From Treponema medium (GTDB lineage: Bacteria > Spirochaetota > Spirochaetia > Treponematales > Treponemataceae), in contig NZ_CP031393.1 in NCBI RefSeq assembly GCF_017161265.1, forward strand, positions 1,612,001 to 1,676,000: DNA of 64,000 nt. The letters are read 5' to 3'. Positions 8,247 to 17,656 of the stretch are shown piece after piece. The translations under genes were made by a program, and so were the position numbers. Below the pieces are notes generated by a model that had not been told where the DNA came from, did not search any database, and saw nothing but the letters and a program-made list of their open reading frames with translations. How positions within the stretch are numbered: position 1 is the first letter of the stretch; each line of letters begins with the position of its first letter.

Positions 8247-10349
8247 CTAGACTTTAAACTTGCCGACTTCATCCGTTAAATTTTCGATGCTTCGCTTATT
8301 TTGTTGCGTTATGTTATTGACTTCTTGAACAGCGTTATTGATCTGCGCCGCTCCTATTGCCATTTCGTTCATGCCGTCGGTAATGATGCGGGTAAGTTCA
8401 TCCAGCTTTCGCATCTCTTCAGCAACGCTTCCCCCGCCTTTCAGCATCTCTTCGGAACCTGCTTGCACTTCTATCGTTACCGTATTGATGTTCTTGATGG
8501 CGGTTAATACTTCTTTGCTGCCGTTTTCTTGTTCTCGCATTGCATGGGTCAGGCTATTGCTCATGTCCTTCACTTGCTCCGCTAAGTTAAATATCGTATT
8601 GAATTTTTCTTCTACGGTTCTGGAAGATGTAGAAAGTGTTTCGATTTCTCCGCTGAGTGTTTTGAGCGTTGCCGTTATGGTCTTTCCCTGCATGGCGGAA
8701 TCTTCCGCTAATTTTCTAATTTCATCCGCGACAACGGCGAAACCTTTTCCGGCTTCTCCTGCATGAGCCGCTTCGATGGCAGCATTCATTGCAAGCAAGT
8801 TTGTTTGAGAGGCAATATGCTGAATAACACTCGATGCTTCCATCAGCGAGCCGGATTCTTCGGCTATTTTTTGGGTTACGGTATTTGAGGTTCCGAGTGT
8901 TGCTTTGCCGTCGTCGGTTGCGGTTGCGAGGCTTTTTACTGCGCTGTTTGCCTTTTCAAGCGTACCGGTAATAGAGGCTATATTTGCGACCATCTGTTCA
9001 ATCGAAGATGAAGATTGTGCGACGCTTGTCGCTTGCGTTTGGATACTGGTGTTGAGTTGCTTAATAGTGCGGACAATTTCCTCGACGGTTGCTGCCGTTT
9101 CGGTAACGCTTGCCGCCTGTGTGAGCGCCTGTTGTTTAACGCCTTCGATATTGGCGCTGATTTCATTTACTGCACCAGCCGTTTGTACCATATCATTTGC
9201 AAGTTCATTACCGATGGCTTCCATTTCGGTGCTGTTCGCTCCAATCGATTTTATCGTATGACCGATCTTTTCAATCGTTTGATTAAAGTATTCGGACATA
9301 TCGGTAATTTCATCGTTTCCCGTAACCGGTAATCTGACCGTTAAATTACCTTCACCTTGTGAAATATCTTTTAATGCGTATACCGTTGCCTGAATAGGTT
9401 TTACTAGCCTGCGGGCGATAAAATAGACGATAAGAAGAGCCGTGATAAATACGCAAATGCCGATAACCATCATTGTAATACTCATCGAATCGACGGTTCC
9501 CATAAACTCGTGATAGGGAGCATTAATAACGATTGTCCAGCCGGAGATATTGCTTTTTGCGTATGCGGCTATTTTTAAAATGCCTGAATATTCATAGTAT
9601 CCAACCGCGGGGGCTTGTGCTTTTAAAGCAATTTGTTCGAACGTCCCGAGGCTTACTAAGTCCGGATCGGTTTTCCCTAATTCAGAGGCATTAAAAAACG
9701 CTTCGACTAAGGGAAAGTCCCTATCGGCAATAGTGGTTCCCGTCAAACCCATAATATAACAGAATCCGCTTTCACCGACGACAATATCTGCGATATTTTG
9801 TGCAAGCAGTAATCCCTTGACATCGGCTGAAAGGACGCTATGCACATGATGGTTTTCGTCGAAGATTGGGACTGCCAGCGTTATGACAAACATCCCTTTT
9901 GCTCGCTCTTTATACGGTTCCGAAATAAAAGGGGTTCCTGAAAGCGCTGACTGGAACCATGCCCTGTCGCCTACTTGAACGGTATTCCCCACATAATAGA
10001 ATGTACCGTCCGGATCGGTTACATTCAGTTCAATAATTTTACTGTTTGCTGCAGCTTCTTCTTGTAAAAGTGCTACTCGTTTTTGATAGGAATATGCAGG
10101 ATCGATTAAAAAAGGCATGCGTGCAATGCCGTTCAGGAATTGATAGAGTGCGGTTATTCTTCCATCGATGATATTCGCAACATCGACAGCCTTGTCCTTT
10201 AAATGCGTTTCGACTTTTTCGGTTACTGCTTTGCGTGCAATACTGATTGCCAGTACTGCTTCGGTAGCACCGGCGACTATCACTAAAAGACCGAAAATAA
10301 GGATGAGTTTATAGCGGATTGAGAACCGTTTCAGTGTTGTTTTTTTCAT
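8247..10349 (-). CDS. Methyl-accepting chemotaxis protein (dCACHE type)
   Basis: A transmembrane chemoreceptor signalling to CheA/CheW. Translation from ATG 10349 (GGAAAGGAG upstream) gives 700 aa. TM1 is at about residues 13-35 and a large extracytoplasmic double-CACHE-like sensor at about 40-280 ([40 protein letters not shown]). TM2 is at about 290-312, with HAMP starting ARRLVKPI. A long methyl-accepting coiled coil contains the hairpin-tip motif [20 protein letters not shown]. The sensor is similar in plan to the tail-less receptor at 52830-53831. The ligand cannot be read from sequence. Confidence 0.93.
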   Translation of the reverse strand: MKKTTLKRFSIRYKLILIFGLLVIVAGATEAVLAISIARKAVTEKVETHLKDKAVDVANIIDGRITALYQFLNGIARMPFLIDPAYSYQKRVALLQEEAAANSKIIELNVTDPDGTFYYVGNTVQVGDRAWFQSALSGTPFISEPYKERAKGMFVITLAVPIFDENHHVHSVLSADVKGLLLAQNIADIVVGESGFCYIMGLTGTTIADRDFPLVEAFFNASELGKTDPDLVSLGTFEQIALKAQAPAVGYYEYSGILKIAAYAKSNISGWTIVINAPYHEFMGTVDSMSITMMVIGICVFITALLIVYFIARRLVKPIQATVYALKDISQGEGNLTVRLPVTGNDEITDMSEYFNQTIEKIGHTIKSIGANSTEMEAIGNELANDMVQTAGAVNEISANIEGVKQQALTQAASVTETAATVEEIVRTIKQLNTSIQTQATSVAQSSSSIEQMVANIASITGTLEKANSAVKSLATATDDGKATLGTSNTVTQKIAEESGSLMEASSVIQHIASQTNLLAMNAAIEAAHAGEAGKGFAVVADEIRKLAEDSAMQGKTITATLKTLSGEIETLSTSSRTVEEKFNTIFNLAEQVKDMSNSLTHAMREQENGSKEVLTAIKNINTVTIEVQAGSEEMLKGGGSVAEEMRKLDELTRIITDGMNEMAIGAAQINNAVQEVNNITQQNKRSIENLTDEVGKFKV

Positions 10350-10431
10350 AAAGGCAAGGCTCCTTTCCAAACATGGGTGTCATTTAACTTCTATTTAATT
10401 TACCTGCATTGAGTGCATTTTAATCTTTTCG

Positions 10432-10465
10432 TTTATCACTGTCTATGCTTTATCACTGTCTATGC
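10432..10465. repeat. Perfect tandem repeat, 2 x 17 bp
   Basis: TTTATCACTGTCTATGC occurs twice head to tail in the gap upstream of the chemoreceptor gene. The rest of 10350-10556 is AT-rich with no supported gene. Confidence 0.9.
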
Positions 10466-10556
10466 TCCGCCTACGATGATAATTATGATAAGTGCTTAAA
10501 ATATGCTTGATACGGATGTTCCGTAAAAAAAATAAATAAATAAAATTTTGGGATTT

Positions 10557-11728
10557 GAAGAGAGATGGTATCCCCGCCCTAAGAGGCAAGCAATCTAAAT
10601 TCATTTTTATACAGATGAAAGAACGTGTCAACCAGAACGGGTTTAAAGTTCAAAACATCGCGGTTAATAAGAGGTGCAGCCTGTTGTAAAAGCTGTACGG
10701 GCGAGCCGTTTTTATAGGTATTAAACCGAGTAAAGTTAAAGTGGTTCTGGTACTGATGCGCTTGTTTCAAAAAGTCTTGAGCACTGGAAAAATACCGGCA
10801 GGCGTAAAATTCATCTTCGATAAGCCGATGAGAACTTTCCACATCGCTTTGATAGGTCTTAGCCCCGACGGGAATGGTTTTATGCGTAGAAGTAAAAGAA
10901 ACTTCAATAACTTTGGTAAAAAGTGTTTTTTTGAGACTATTCCATGGAGCAGTAAACTCAGTACCATTGTCGGTTTGGATTGTTATTTCAGCTGGCTTGA
11001 TGCCATAGTGCTTGAGATGAGTGAACAGCCGATAGATGAAAATGGCGGTACTGGTACTGCTGTGTTGCTGTGTGTAGCCGATAAATAAAGCCCCTGTTTT
11101 GATACAACGAGCGGTTATTTGGTATTTTGGTAAGTGGAACTGCATAAAATCGTGATAAAATTCAGGAATATCATCCAAATATTTGATATCTACCTGTATT
11201 TTTTCAAATGCACGATATTTATCTTTAACTTCCCGCATATTGCGCTTTTTTTCTCGATGAGTTTTTTTGCTCGGGAGTTTGTAGTATTGTTTTAAATATT
11301 TGACAACCGTCTTGAGGGAGTAAGGAATGCCATACTCACGTTTAATCATTACTCCGTTAATACGTTTATTATCTGCGGTTGCCTTTTCTGCTAGAGCTTT
11401 TATTTTGAATTGCCAATACTTTTTCATCATGCGAGGGCTTTTTTCAGGTTTTTTAGACCGGTCTTTGAGTCCTACTCCTTTTTGTTCTTGCCAGCGTTTT
11501 CTCCATTTTCTGACTGTTTTTATGGTTGTTTGAAAGTGCTGTGCAGCTTTTTTGTTGCCGTACTTTAGCGCGTAGCTGACCAACTCTTTTCTTAACAACG
11601 AGGGGTCTTTACTGTTTTTATAAGATGCGTAATAATCCATTTCGATGGTATCTCCTTTGATGTAAATTTGGCTTAATCTATTTTGCCTAACCGGTTTCGT
11701 TTAGGCAAGGGGGATACCATCTCTCTTC
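10557..11728. mobile_element. Complete insertion sequence, about 1.17 kb, one DDE transposase
   Basis: Bounded by inverted repeats: GAAGAGAGATGGTATCCCC at 10557-10575 and its complement at 11710-11728, identical over 19 bp. One minus-strand transposase fills the element. A further copy of the core of the end sequence (GATGGTATCTCC) lies just upstream of the transposase start at about 11644-11655, in the same orientation as the left end. No convincing target duplication was seen. AT-rich sequence on both sides shares AAATAAATAAAATTTT, but at unequal distances from the ends. Size and single-ORF plan fit IS481-like or related rve-type elements; the family is not certain. Confidence 0.85.
10579..11640 (-). 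CDS. IS transposase, rve-type DDE (IS481/IS3-like)
   Basis: A 353-aa protein. N-terminal helix-turn-helix DNA-binding region at about 12-65 (LVSYALKYGNKKAAQHF, VRKWRKRWQEQ). The integrase catalytic core at about 145-280 has Asp151 (IQVDIKYL), Asp224 (IQTDNGTEF) and Glu268 (SDVESSHRLIEDEF), a complete DDE triad. AAAGGAG lies 11 nt upstream of ATG 11640. No frameshift or internal stop, so it is probably active. The reading direction is away from hgdH. Confidence 0.88.
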   Translation of the reverse strand: MDYYASYKNSKDPSLLRKELVSYALKYGNKKAAQHFQTTIKTVRKWRKRWQEQKGVGLKDRSKKPEKSPRMMKKYWQFKIKALAEKATADNKRINGVMIKREYGIPYSLKTVVKYLKQYYKLPSKKTHREKKRNMREVKDKYRAFEKIQVDIKYLDDIPEFYHDFMQFHLPKYQITARCIKTGALFIGYTQQHSSTSTAIFIYRLFTHLKHYGIKPAEITIQTDNGTEFTAPWNSLKKTLFTKVIEVSFTSTHKTIPVGAKTYQSDVESSHRLIEDEFYACRYFSSAQDFLKQAHQYQNHFNFTRFNTYKNGSPVQLLQQAAPLINRDVLNFKPVLVDTFFHLYKNEFRLLAS

Positions 11729-11755
11729 TTTGTCCAAAATAAATAAAATTTTTTC

Positions 11756-11784
11756 TTGACAACGCGGTAGAGGCATTGTAGGAT
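11756..11784 (+). promoter_or_regulatory. Probable promoter of hgdH
   Basis: TTGACA (11756-11761), 17-nt spacer, TAGGAT (11779-11784). The leader before the hgdH ATG is about 145 nt. The insertion sequence ends only 27 bp upstream of the -35 box, so any older upstream control region has been displaced. Confidence 0.6.
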
Positions 11785-11937
11785 TAAGTATTACGGGAAT
11801 GAATGTTGAAATCATCATCCAATATATCTATATATAAGTGGTTATAACACTTTTGTAGGTATAAGTGCTTGTATTGTTGGTTTGATGCTATTCTCAACTC
11901 AGTTTCCGGTTTATGTAATCTAAGGAGGCACTGTAAC

Positions 11938-12933
11938 ATGAAAATCATTTTTTACGGAGTGCGTGATGTCGAAGTTCCTATCTTTGAAGCGGTGAATAAG
12001 AAATTCGGGTATGAAATGACCTTAATCCCCGAATATCTCACCGACGAGGCGACTGCGAAAAAAGCGGCGGGGCATGATGTTGTCGTTTTGCGCGGAAACT
12101 GCTTTGCAACAAAAGAACGGCTGGATATTTATAAAGAACTCGGTGTGAAATATGTGCTGACCCGAACGGTAGGGGTTAATCATATCGATATACCGTATGC
12201 AAAAGAATTAGGTTTTAAAATGGCTTATGTGCCGTTCTATTCTCCGAATGCGATTGCCGAGTTGGCGCTGACCTTGGCGATGACACTGCTGAGAAATGTT
12301 ACCTATACCGGAAATAAAACAAAAGATAAGAACTTTATCGTCGATAAGCAGATGTTCTCGCGTGAAGTGCGGAATTGTACAGTCGGCGTACTGGGATTGG
12401 GGCGAATCGGTATGACAGCTGCTAAACTGTTTAAGGGTTTAGGCGCGAATGTTATTGGATTCGATATTTTCCCGAAGACCGGCGTAGAAGACATCGTAAC
12501 GCAAATGTCGATGGATGAGGTATTGGCAAAATCCGATATCGTTACGCTGCATGCTCCGTATATCAAGGAAAACGGTAAGATTATTACCAAAGAATCAATT
12601 GCAAAGATGAAAGATAATGCTATCCTCATCAATACGGGACGTGGAGAACTTGTCGATACCGATGCGTTAGTTGAAGCATTGGAAAGCGGAAAGCTCTACG
12701 GTGCGGGTATCGATACCTTGGAAAACGAGGTTGAAATTTTCTTTAAGGATTTTAAGGGTAAAACTTTGCCTGTTCCTGCTTTCGAAAAGCTGATCAATAT
12801 GTACCCGAAAGTCATTATTACACCGCACGTCGGTTCCTATACGGATGAGGCTGCTCTTAATATGATCGAAACGACTTTCGATAATGTTAAAGAGTATCTC
12901 GATACGGGAGATTGTAAGAATAAAATTCAATAA
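11938..12933 (+). CDS. hgdH: (R)-2-hydroxyglutarate dehydrogenase
   Basis: NADH-dependent reduction of 2-oxoglutarate to (R)-2-hydroxyglutarate, the first committed step of the hydroxyglutarate route. It belongs to the D-2-hydroxyacid dehydrogenase family; 331 aa, the same size as the Acidaminococcus enzyme. Rossmann motif GLGRIG at 153-158 with Asp176 as the NAD-type acidic residue. Catalytic Arg235 (NTGRGELVD), Glu264 (DTLENEVE) and His297 ([11 protein letters not shown]). ATG 11938 follows TAAGGAGG; an upstream in-frame start is not needed. The specific substrate is inferred from the adjoining hgd/gct/gcd genes; by sequence alone it could be D-lactate dehydrogenase. Confidence 0.85.
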   Translation: MKIIFYGVRDVEVPIFEAVNKKFGYEMTLIPEYLTDEATAKKAAGHDVVVLRGNCFATKERLDIYKELGVKYVLTRTVGVNHIDIPYAKELGFKMAYVPFYSPNAIAELALTLAMTLLRNVTYTGNKTKDKNFIVDKQMFSREVRNCTVGVLGLGRIGMTAAKLFKGLGANVIGFDIFPKTGVEDIVTQMSMDEVLAKSDIVTLHAPYIKENGKIITKESIAKMKDNAILINTGRGELVDTDALVEALESGKLYGAGIDTLENEVEIFFKDFKGKTLPVPAFEKLINMYPKVIITPHVGSYTDEAALNMIETTFDNVKEYLDTGDCKNKIQ

Positions 12934-12950
12934 TTCTCAATATAAGTGCT

Positions 12951-12985
12951 TCTAAAAGGCTCTGTTTGAGCCTTTAGAGGTTTTT
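12951..12985 (+). terminator. Terminator between hgdH and gltS
   Basis: TCTAAAAGGCTC / GAGCCTTTAGA with a 5-nt loop, then GG and five T. Partial read-through into gltS is possible because no obvious promoter is seen between it and 13033. Confidence 0.7.
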
Positions 12986-13032
12986 ATGAGTGTGCTACAG
13001 TAAATGCATCTTGTATGAGGAGGTAATAAAAG

Positions 13033-14244
13033 ATGGCTACATTTACGTTTGATATGTATCTAACGTTGGGACTGGCGATTGTACTGTACCTGTTGGGAAG
13101 CGGTATCAAAGCCAAAGTCGGGGTTCTGCAGAAGTACTACATTCCTGCGCCGGTTATTGGAGGAACATTGTTCTCAATTGTAATGCTGATAGGTCATAAT
13201 CTGGGACTATTTTCATTTACATTTGACGGGAACTTAAAGAATTTCTTTATGGTTGTGTTCTTTACTACAATCGGATTCTTGGCGAGTGTTTCCGCTTTGA
13301 AAAAGGGTGGTGTCGGTGTTATTCTGTTTTTAATTGCTGCGGTTATTCTTGTTATTATTCAAGATTCTGTCGGCGTTGCTTTGGCAAAGGTATTCGGTCT
13401 TAACCCCGGTATCGGTTTGGCAGCAGGTTCCATCCCGCTGACCGGTGGACACGGAACTTCCGGCGCTTTTGGCCCTTATTTGGAAGAGCGTGGGGTTTCG
13501 GGCGCTACGGTTGTTGCAATTGCTTCGGCAACGTATGGTTTGGTTGCAGGATGCGTTATCGGCGGTCCGATTGCTAAGCGCTTAAAGGATAAGCACAACT
13601 TAGTGTGTAAAGAAGGCGATGCTCAGAAAGCCGGTCAAGAACAGGCTGAAAAGGAAGAGACACTTGCGCAGAAAGCTGCAATGAGTGAGAAATCTTTCTT
13701 TAAAGCGGCTGCTATGATCGGTATTGCAATGGGTGTCGGCGGTCTTATCACACCGCTTATTAAAAAAGCAGGCTTGTCGTTGCCGGCATATCTCATCCCG
13801 ATGCTTATTGCCGCAATTATGCGTAATATTGTTGACAAGACTGAAAATAAAACCCCTATCGATGAAATCGGTATTATTGGAAGCGTATGTCTGTCTTTCT
13901 TCTTGGCTATTGCATTGATGTCGATGAAGTTGTGGGAATTGGCAGATTTGGCAATTCCGCTTGTTGTAATCCTTCTGGTACAGACGGTTGTTATGGGCTT
14001 GTTTGCATACTTCGTTACCTTCAATATTATGGGACGAGATTATGATGCAGCAGTTATCGCAACCGGTCACTGCGGTTTCGGTATGGGCGCCACTCCGAAC
14101 GCTATCGCTAACATGGAAGCTTTCACCTCGGTAAACGGCTTCTCCACAAAAGCATTCTTAGCAGTTCCGCTCGTCGGCTCGCTGTTTATCGACTTTATTA
14201 ATGCGATTGTTATTCAGACATTTACCAGTATTTTTGTCGGATGA
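13033..14244 (+). CDS. gltS: Sodium/glutamate symporter GltS (copy 1)
   Basis: Glutamate:Na+ symporter of the ESS family in the cytoplasmic membrane; 403 aa with about ten to twelve hydrophobic segments. The two inverted-repeat signature loops are visible: LTGGHGTSGAFGP near residue 135, and GHCGFGMGATPNAI near 350. A hydrophilic central loop (about residues 190-220) is rich in Glu/Gln/Lys. AGGAGG lies upstream of ATG 13033. It lies between hgdH and the gcd block, which fits feeding glutamate into fermentation. A paralogue is at 20813-22048. Confidence 0.9.
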   Translation: MATFTFDMYLTLGLAIVLYLLGSGIKAKVGVLQKYYIPAPVIGGTLFSIVMLIGHNLGLFSFTFDGNLKNFFMVVFFTTIGFLASVSALKKGGVGVILFLIAAVILVIIQDSVGVALAKVFGLNPGIGLAAGSIPLTGGHGTSGAFGPYLEERGVSGATVVAIASATYGLVAGCVIGGPIAKRLKDKHNLVCKEGDAQKAGQEQAEKEETLAQKAAMSEKSFFKAAAMIGIAMGVGGLITPLIKKAGLSLPAYLIPMLIAAIMRNIVDKTENKTPIDEIGIIGSVCLSFFLAIALMSMKLWELADLAIPLVVILLVQTVVMGLFAYFVTFNIMGRDYDAAVIATGHCGFGMGATPNAIANMEAFTSVNGFSTKAFLAVPLVGSLFIDFINAIVIQTFTSIFVG

Positions 14245-14281
14245 TTTTGAATAAAACGCATTTCCGAACATATTCAAATAC

Positions 14282-14552
14282 TAGACCTGTTCGATAACTG
14301 CGTTGTCGAACAGGTCGCCGAGTTCTAAATCGCACAAATAGTACCCTAAAATGCAACAGTTGAACAAAGTGTGAACTTTGGAAACTGCTGCATTGATGTG
14401 CGGAACGCGCATACGTTAATACGCGATGTTTGCGAAGCAAACTCGACGTGTTTTTCAGCCGCGCTATTTCAGCGGCTGAAAATAAACCTACGATTTAGAA
14501 CATCACATTTCAAGGTAACCTGTTCAGAAACGTAAGTTTCCGAACAGGTTTA
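14282..14552. repeat. Large inverted-repeat copy L (pairs with 22051-22320)
   Basis: About 270 bp, roughly 97 % identical by eye to the reverse complement of 22051-22320. It is itself a chain of hairpins: GACCTGTTCGA/TCGAACAGGTC; a nested stem beginning AATGCAACAGTT; GTTTGC-GAA-GCAAAC; an 11-bp perfect stem TTTTCAGCCGC/GCGGCTGAAAA; and AACCTGTTC/GAACAGGTT with an inner GAAAC/GTTTC. Short open frames across it are the repeat read in translation, not genes. Confidence 0.92.
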
Positions 14553-14569
14553 CTATCTAAAAACAGCTA

Positions 14570-14605
14570 AAAAGTGCTTTACTGTCTCGACAGCAAAGCA
14601 CTTTT
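14570..14605. terminator. Strong hairpin between the L repeat and gcdD
   Basis: AAAAGTGCTTT / AAAGCACTTTT outer stem with a CTGTC/GACAG inner stem and a 2-nt loop; A/T-rich arms make it a candidate bidirectional terminator that isolates the gcd transcript from gltS. Confidence 0.6.
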
Positions 14606-14671
14606 CGTATTATGATAGAACTATTATCCAGGATGCTTTTTCAAGCTATTTATTCCTTATAGGAGGTATGA

Positions 14672-14983
14672 ATGATTACAACAGAGTACATAAGCTTTGT
14701 TACAAGCTTGTTGTCATCTTTGCTTGGACTTGGCATTGTATTTTTATCTCTAATCTTCTTAGCGATTTACGTTACGATTGTTTCGAAAGTTATTTCGAGT
14801 TTAGAGAAAAACTTACCCGCCAAACCTCAAGCAGCCCCTGCAACAGCGGTATCTACAGCCGTAAATGCAAAGCCTGCAGCAGGCGCCGAAGCGGTAAAAG
14901 TTGCAGTTATTGCGGCCGCTATCAGCGAAGAAAGGCGCGAGCCTTTAAATTCATTCGTAATTACGAATATTAAGAAACTATAA
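14672..14983 (+). CDS. gcdD: Glutaconyl-CoA decarboxylase delta subunit (OadG-like)
   Basis: Small membrane anchor of the sodium-pumping decarboxylase, 103 aa. One N-terminal transmembrane helix (LLGLGIVFLSLIFLAIYVTIV), then an Ala/Pro-rich linker and a short C-terminal segment ending SEERREPLNSFVITNIKKL, as in the OadG family. AGGAGG precedes two possible ATGs (14668 and 14672); only 14672 gives this frame. First gene of gcdDCB. Confidence 0.82.
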   Translation: MITTEYISFVTSLLSSLLGLGIVFLSLIFLAIYVTIVSKVISSLEKNLPAKPQAAPATAVSTAVNAKPAAGAEAVKVAVIAAAISEERREPLNSFVITNIKKL

Positions 14984-15005
14984 ACCACATAAAGGAGTGT
15001 TTAGT

Positions 15006-15413
15006 ATGAACTATGTAGTCACTGTGAATGGTGAAAAATATGAAGTTGAAGTAGAAAGAGTTGGCGGAGGAACTTCCTCATTGTCCAGACGACCGCCGGA
15101 ACGGGTATCGCGCCCTGTTCAAGCGGCTCCTGCTGCACAGCCTGTTGCCGCTCCCCAGCCCGCAGCCCCGGCGCCTGCTGCTCCTGCTGCTTCGGGTGGA
15201 GCAGGAAACGTAGTTAGCCCGATGCCCGGTACTGTTCTTGATGTAAAAGTTAAGGAAGGCGATGCAGTATCTGTCGGTCAGGTTGTCATTATTCTGGAAG
15301 CTATGAAGATGGAAACCGAAATCGTGTCCGAAGTTGCAGGTTCCGTAGCTGCTGTCCGAGTGAAGAAAGGAGATGCCGTGGATACGGATACCGTACTGGT
15401 AGAGGTTAAATAA
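15006..15413 (+). CDS. gcdC: Glutaconyl-CoA decarboxylase gamma subunit, biotin carrier
   Basis: A 135-aa biotin carboxyl carrier protein that shuttles CO2 between the alpha and beta subunits. Short N-terminal domain ([19 protein letters not shown]), flexible Ala/Pro-rich linker (about residues 38-62), and a biotinyl domain with EAMKMETEI; Lys101 is the biotin site. AAGGAG is 8 nt upstream of ATG 15006. Eleven nt separate it from gcdB. Confidence 0.92.
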   Translation: MNYVVTVNGEKYEVEVERVGGGTSSLSRRPPERVSRPVQAAPAAQPVAAPQPAAPAPAAPAASGGAGNVVSPMPGTVLDVKVKEGDAVSVGQVVIILEAMKMETEIVSEVAGSVAAVRVKKGDAVDTDTVLVEVK

Positions 15414-15423
15414 GGGGCATCGC

Positions 15424-16566
15424 ATGGAATTCATTAAGGTTGTAGGGACGATGATGCAACAGTCGGGCTTTGCTGCGTTGACATGGCAGCAGCTCGTCAT
15501 GTTTCTCATCTCGTTCGTTTTAATTTATTTAGCCATCGTAAAACAGTTCGAGCCGTTGCTGCTTTTACCTATTGCTTTCGGTATGTTTTTGACGAATCTA
15601 CCGTTAGCGGATTTGATGAAGGAAGCGGATCCTTGGTATACGTCCGGTGTACTACGGATTATCTACAGTGGTATCAAAAGCAACCTCTTCCCGTGCTTAA
15701 TATTCATGGGAATAGGCGCAATGACCGATTTCGGACCACTTATCGCCAACCCCATCAGTTTGTTGCTTGGAGCGGCGGCGCAGTTCGGTATTTATATCAC
15801 TTTTATGACTGCCAGCGCTTTACCGATTTTTACAGCGAAGCAGGCTGCTGCTATCGCCATTATCGGTGGAGCCGACGGTCCTACTTCTATTTATATCGCA
15901 AACAACTTGGCTCCTGAGCTGCTGGCGCCGATTGCCGTTGCAGCGTATTCGTATATGGCGCTGATCCCGATGATTCAACCGCCGATTATGAAGCTGTTGA
16001 CCACTAAAAAAGAGCGGGCAGTAAAAATGAAGCAGCTCCGGAAGGTGAGCAAGACCGAAAAAATCGTATTCCCCATCGGAACGGTTCTGTTTACTTCGCT
16101 GTTGCTGCCGTCGGTTGCCCCGCTGCTTGGTATGCTGATGTTAGGCAATATCTTTAGAGAGTCCGGTGTCGTACAGCGCTTATCCGATACGGCGCAAAAT
16201 GCATTGATTAACATCGTTACGATTATGCTCGGTGTTACGGTCGGTGCTACCGCCAACGGAGAACTGTTCCTGCGAGTGCAAACTATCTCCATTATCTTTA
16301 TGGGATTGTTTGCGTTCTGTATGTCTACCGTCGGAGGTATTTTGCTCGGTAAGCTCTTGTATGTTGTTACCGGCGGAAAAATCAACCCGTTAATCGGATC
16401 TGCCGGCGTTTCGGCGGTACCGATGGCTGCGCGCGTTTCGCAAACGGTCGGTGCGTCTGAAAATCCGACAAACTTTCTGTTGATGCACGCAATGGGACCG
16501 AATGTGGCTGGTGTTATCGGATCGGCGGTTGCAGCCGGTTATTTTATGCTGATTTTCGGCAAGTAA
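15424..16566 (+). CDS. gcdB: Glutaconyl-CoA decarboxylase beta subunit, sodium pump
   Basis: Integral membrane subunit (380 aa) of the OadB/GcdB family. It decarboxylates carboxybiotin and exports sodium. Family motifs: [15 protein letters not shown] near residue 100, [18 protein letters not shown] near 150 with the key Asp of GADGP, and [38 protein letters not shown] at the C-terminus (quoted in pieces: [26 protein letters not shown]). Multiple hydrophobic segments. A hairpin GAGGGAA/TTCCCTC follows at about 16574-16602. Confidence 0.93.
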   Translation: MEFIKVVGTMMQQSGFAALTWQQLVMFLISFVLIYLAIVKQFEPLLLLPIAFGMFLTNLPLADLMKEADPWYTSGVLRIIYSGIKSNLFPCLIFMGIGAMTDFGPLIANPISLLLGAAAQFGIYITFMTASALPIFTAKQAAAIAIIGGADGPTSIYIANNLAPELLAPIAVAAYSYMALIPMIQPPIMKLLTTKKERAVKMKQLRKVSKTEKIVFPIGTVLFTSLLLPSVAPLLGMLMLGNIFRESGVVQRLSDTAQNALINIVTIMLGVTVGATANGELFLRVQTISIIFMGLFAFCMSTVGGILLGKLLYVVTGGKINPLIGSAGVSAVPMAARVSQTVGASENPTNFLLMHAMGPNVAGVIGSAVAAGYFMLIFGK

Positions 16567-16689
16567 TAATGCGGAGGGAATATCGATGTTATCGGCGTTC
16601 CCTCTTTGTCTGATAGAGCATATCGCTGAAAAATAATTTCTGCGATTATCTATCTCATTAGAATACCTATAGTTGGAAGGAGATGTATT

Positions 16690-17655
16690 ATGAGTAAGGT
16701 TATGTCATTGCATGATGCAATCAAAACGTACGTAAAATCGGGCGATGTTCTTTGTTTCGGCGGTTTTACGACAAACCGCAAGCCTTATGCGGCGGTGAAC
16801 GAGATTCTGCGTCAAGGTTTGGGTGATTTTATCGGATATTCCGGTCCCGCAGGCGGCGACTGGGATATGCTGATCGGTGAAGGAAGAGTAAAGGCCTTTA
16901 TCAACTGCTATATTGCAAACTCCGGCTATACGAATGTAGCGCGCCGCTTCCGCAACGAAATAGAAAAAAACAAAAAAATGCAGCTGGAAGACTATTCGCA
17001 GGATGTACTGATGTTGATGCTCCACGCTTCTTCTCTCGGTCTCCCGTATCTTCCGGTACGGCTGATGCAGGGTACCGATTTGGTAAACAAATGGGGTATC
17101 AGTAAAGAAGAGCGTGCAAAAGATCCGCGCCTTCCCAGCGATAAATTGGTAGAGGTTGAGAACCCCTTTAATCCCGGCGAAAAAGTTATCGCCGTACCGG
17201 TGCCGCGCTTGGATACCGCAATCATCCACGTACAGAAAGCTTCTATTGAAGGAACCTGTTCGATTGAAGGTGATGAATTCCATGATATCGATATCGCAAT
17301 TGCTGCGAAAAAGTGTATTGTAACTTGCGAAGAGCTGGTAACCGAAGAAGAAATCAGAAAAGACCCTGCTAAAAACTCAATCCCCGAATTCTGTGTCGAT
17401 GCAGTTGTGCACACTCCTTATGGCGCTCATCCTGCTCAGTGCTATAACTATTATGATTACGATGCAAATTTCTTCAAAATGTATGACACTGTTACCAAGA
17501 CCGAAGAAGATTTTAAAGCTTATCTGCAGGAATGGGTATACGGCGTAAAAGATCATACCGAATATATCGATAAGTTGGGCGCAAGCAGATTGGCAAACCT
17601 GAAGGTCGTGCAGGGATTCGGCTATGCGGCAAAGCTTGTAAAGGAGGATAAGTAA
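16690..17655 (+). CDS. gctA: Glutaconate CoA-transferase subunit A
   Basis: With GctB it transfers CoA from acetyl-CoA or glutaconyl-CoA to (R)-2-hydroxyglutarate. 321 aa, family length about 320. Typical N-terminal start MSLHDAIKTYVKSGDVLCFGGF and glycine-rich GYSGPAGGDWDMLIGEG; belongs to the class I CoA-transferases. GGAAGGAG is upstream of ATG 16690. One nt separates its stop codon from the gctB ATG, so the two are translated together. Confidence 0.92.
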   Translation: MSKVMSLHDAIKTYVKSGDVLCFGGFTTNRKPYAAVNEILRQGLGDFIGYSGPAGGDWDMLIGEGRVKAFINCYIANSGYTNVARRFRNEIEKNKKMQLEDYSQDVLMLMLHASSLGLPYLPVRLMQGTDLVNKWGISKEERAKDPRLPSDKLVEVENPFNPGEKVIAVPVPRLDTAIIHVQKASIEGTCSIEGDEFHDIDIAIAAKKCIVTCEELVTEEEIRKDPAKNSIPEFCVDAVVHTPYGAHPAQCYNYYDYDANFFKMYDTVTKTEEDFKAYLQEWVYGVKDHTEYIDKLGASRLANLKVVQGFGYAAKLVKEDK

Positions 17656-17656
17656 G

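Noticed and set aside
10531-11752. AAATAAATAAAATTTT on both sides of the IS as target-site duplication
   Set aside because: The copies lie at unequal distances from the two ends and the sequence is low-complexity A/T; a true duplication should touch both ends.
14222-14440. Two short open frames (minus 14222-14440 and plus 22161-22364) with near-identical translations
   Set aside because: The identity comes from the inverted repeats L and R; the frames run across hairpins, lack ribosome binding sites and extend differently outside the repeat.
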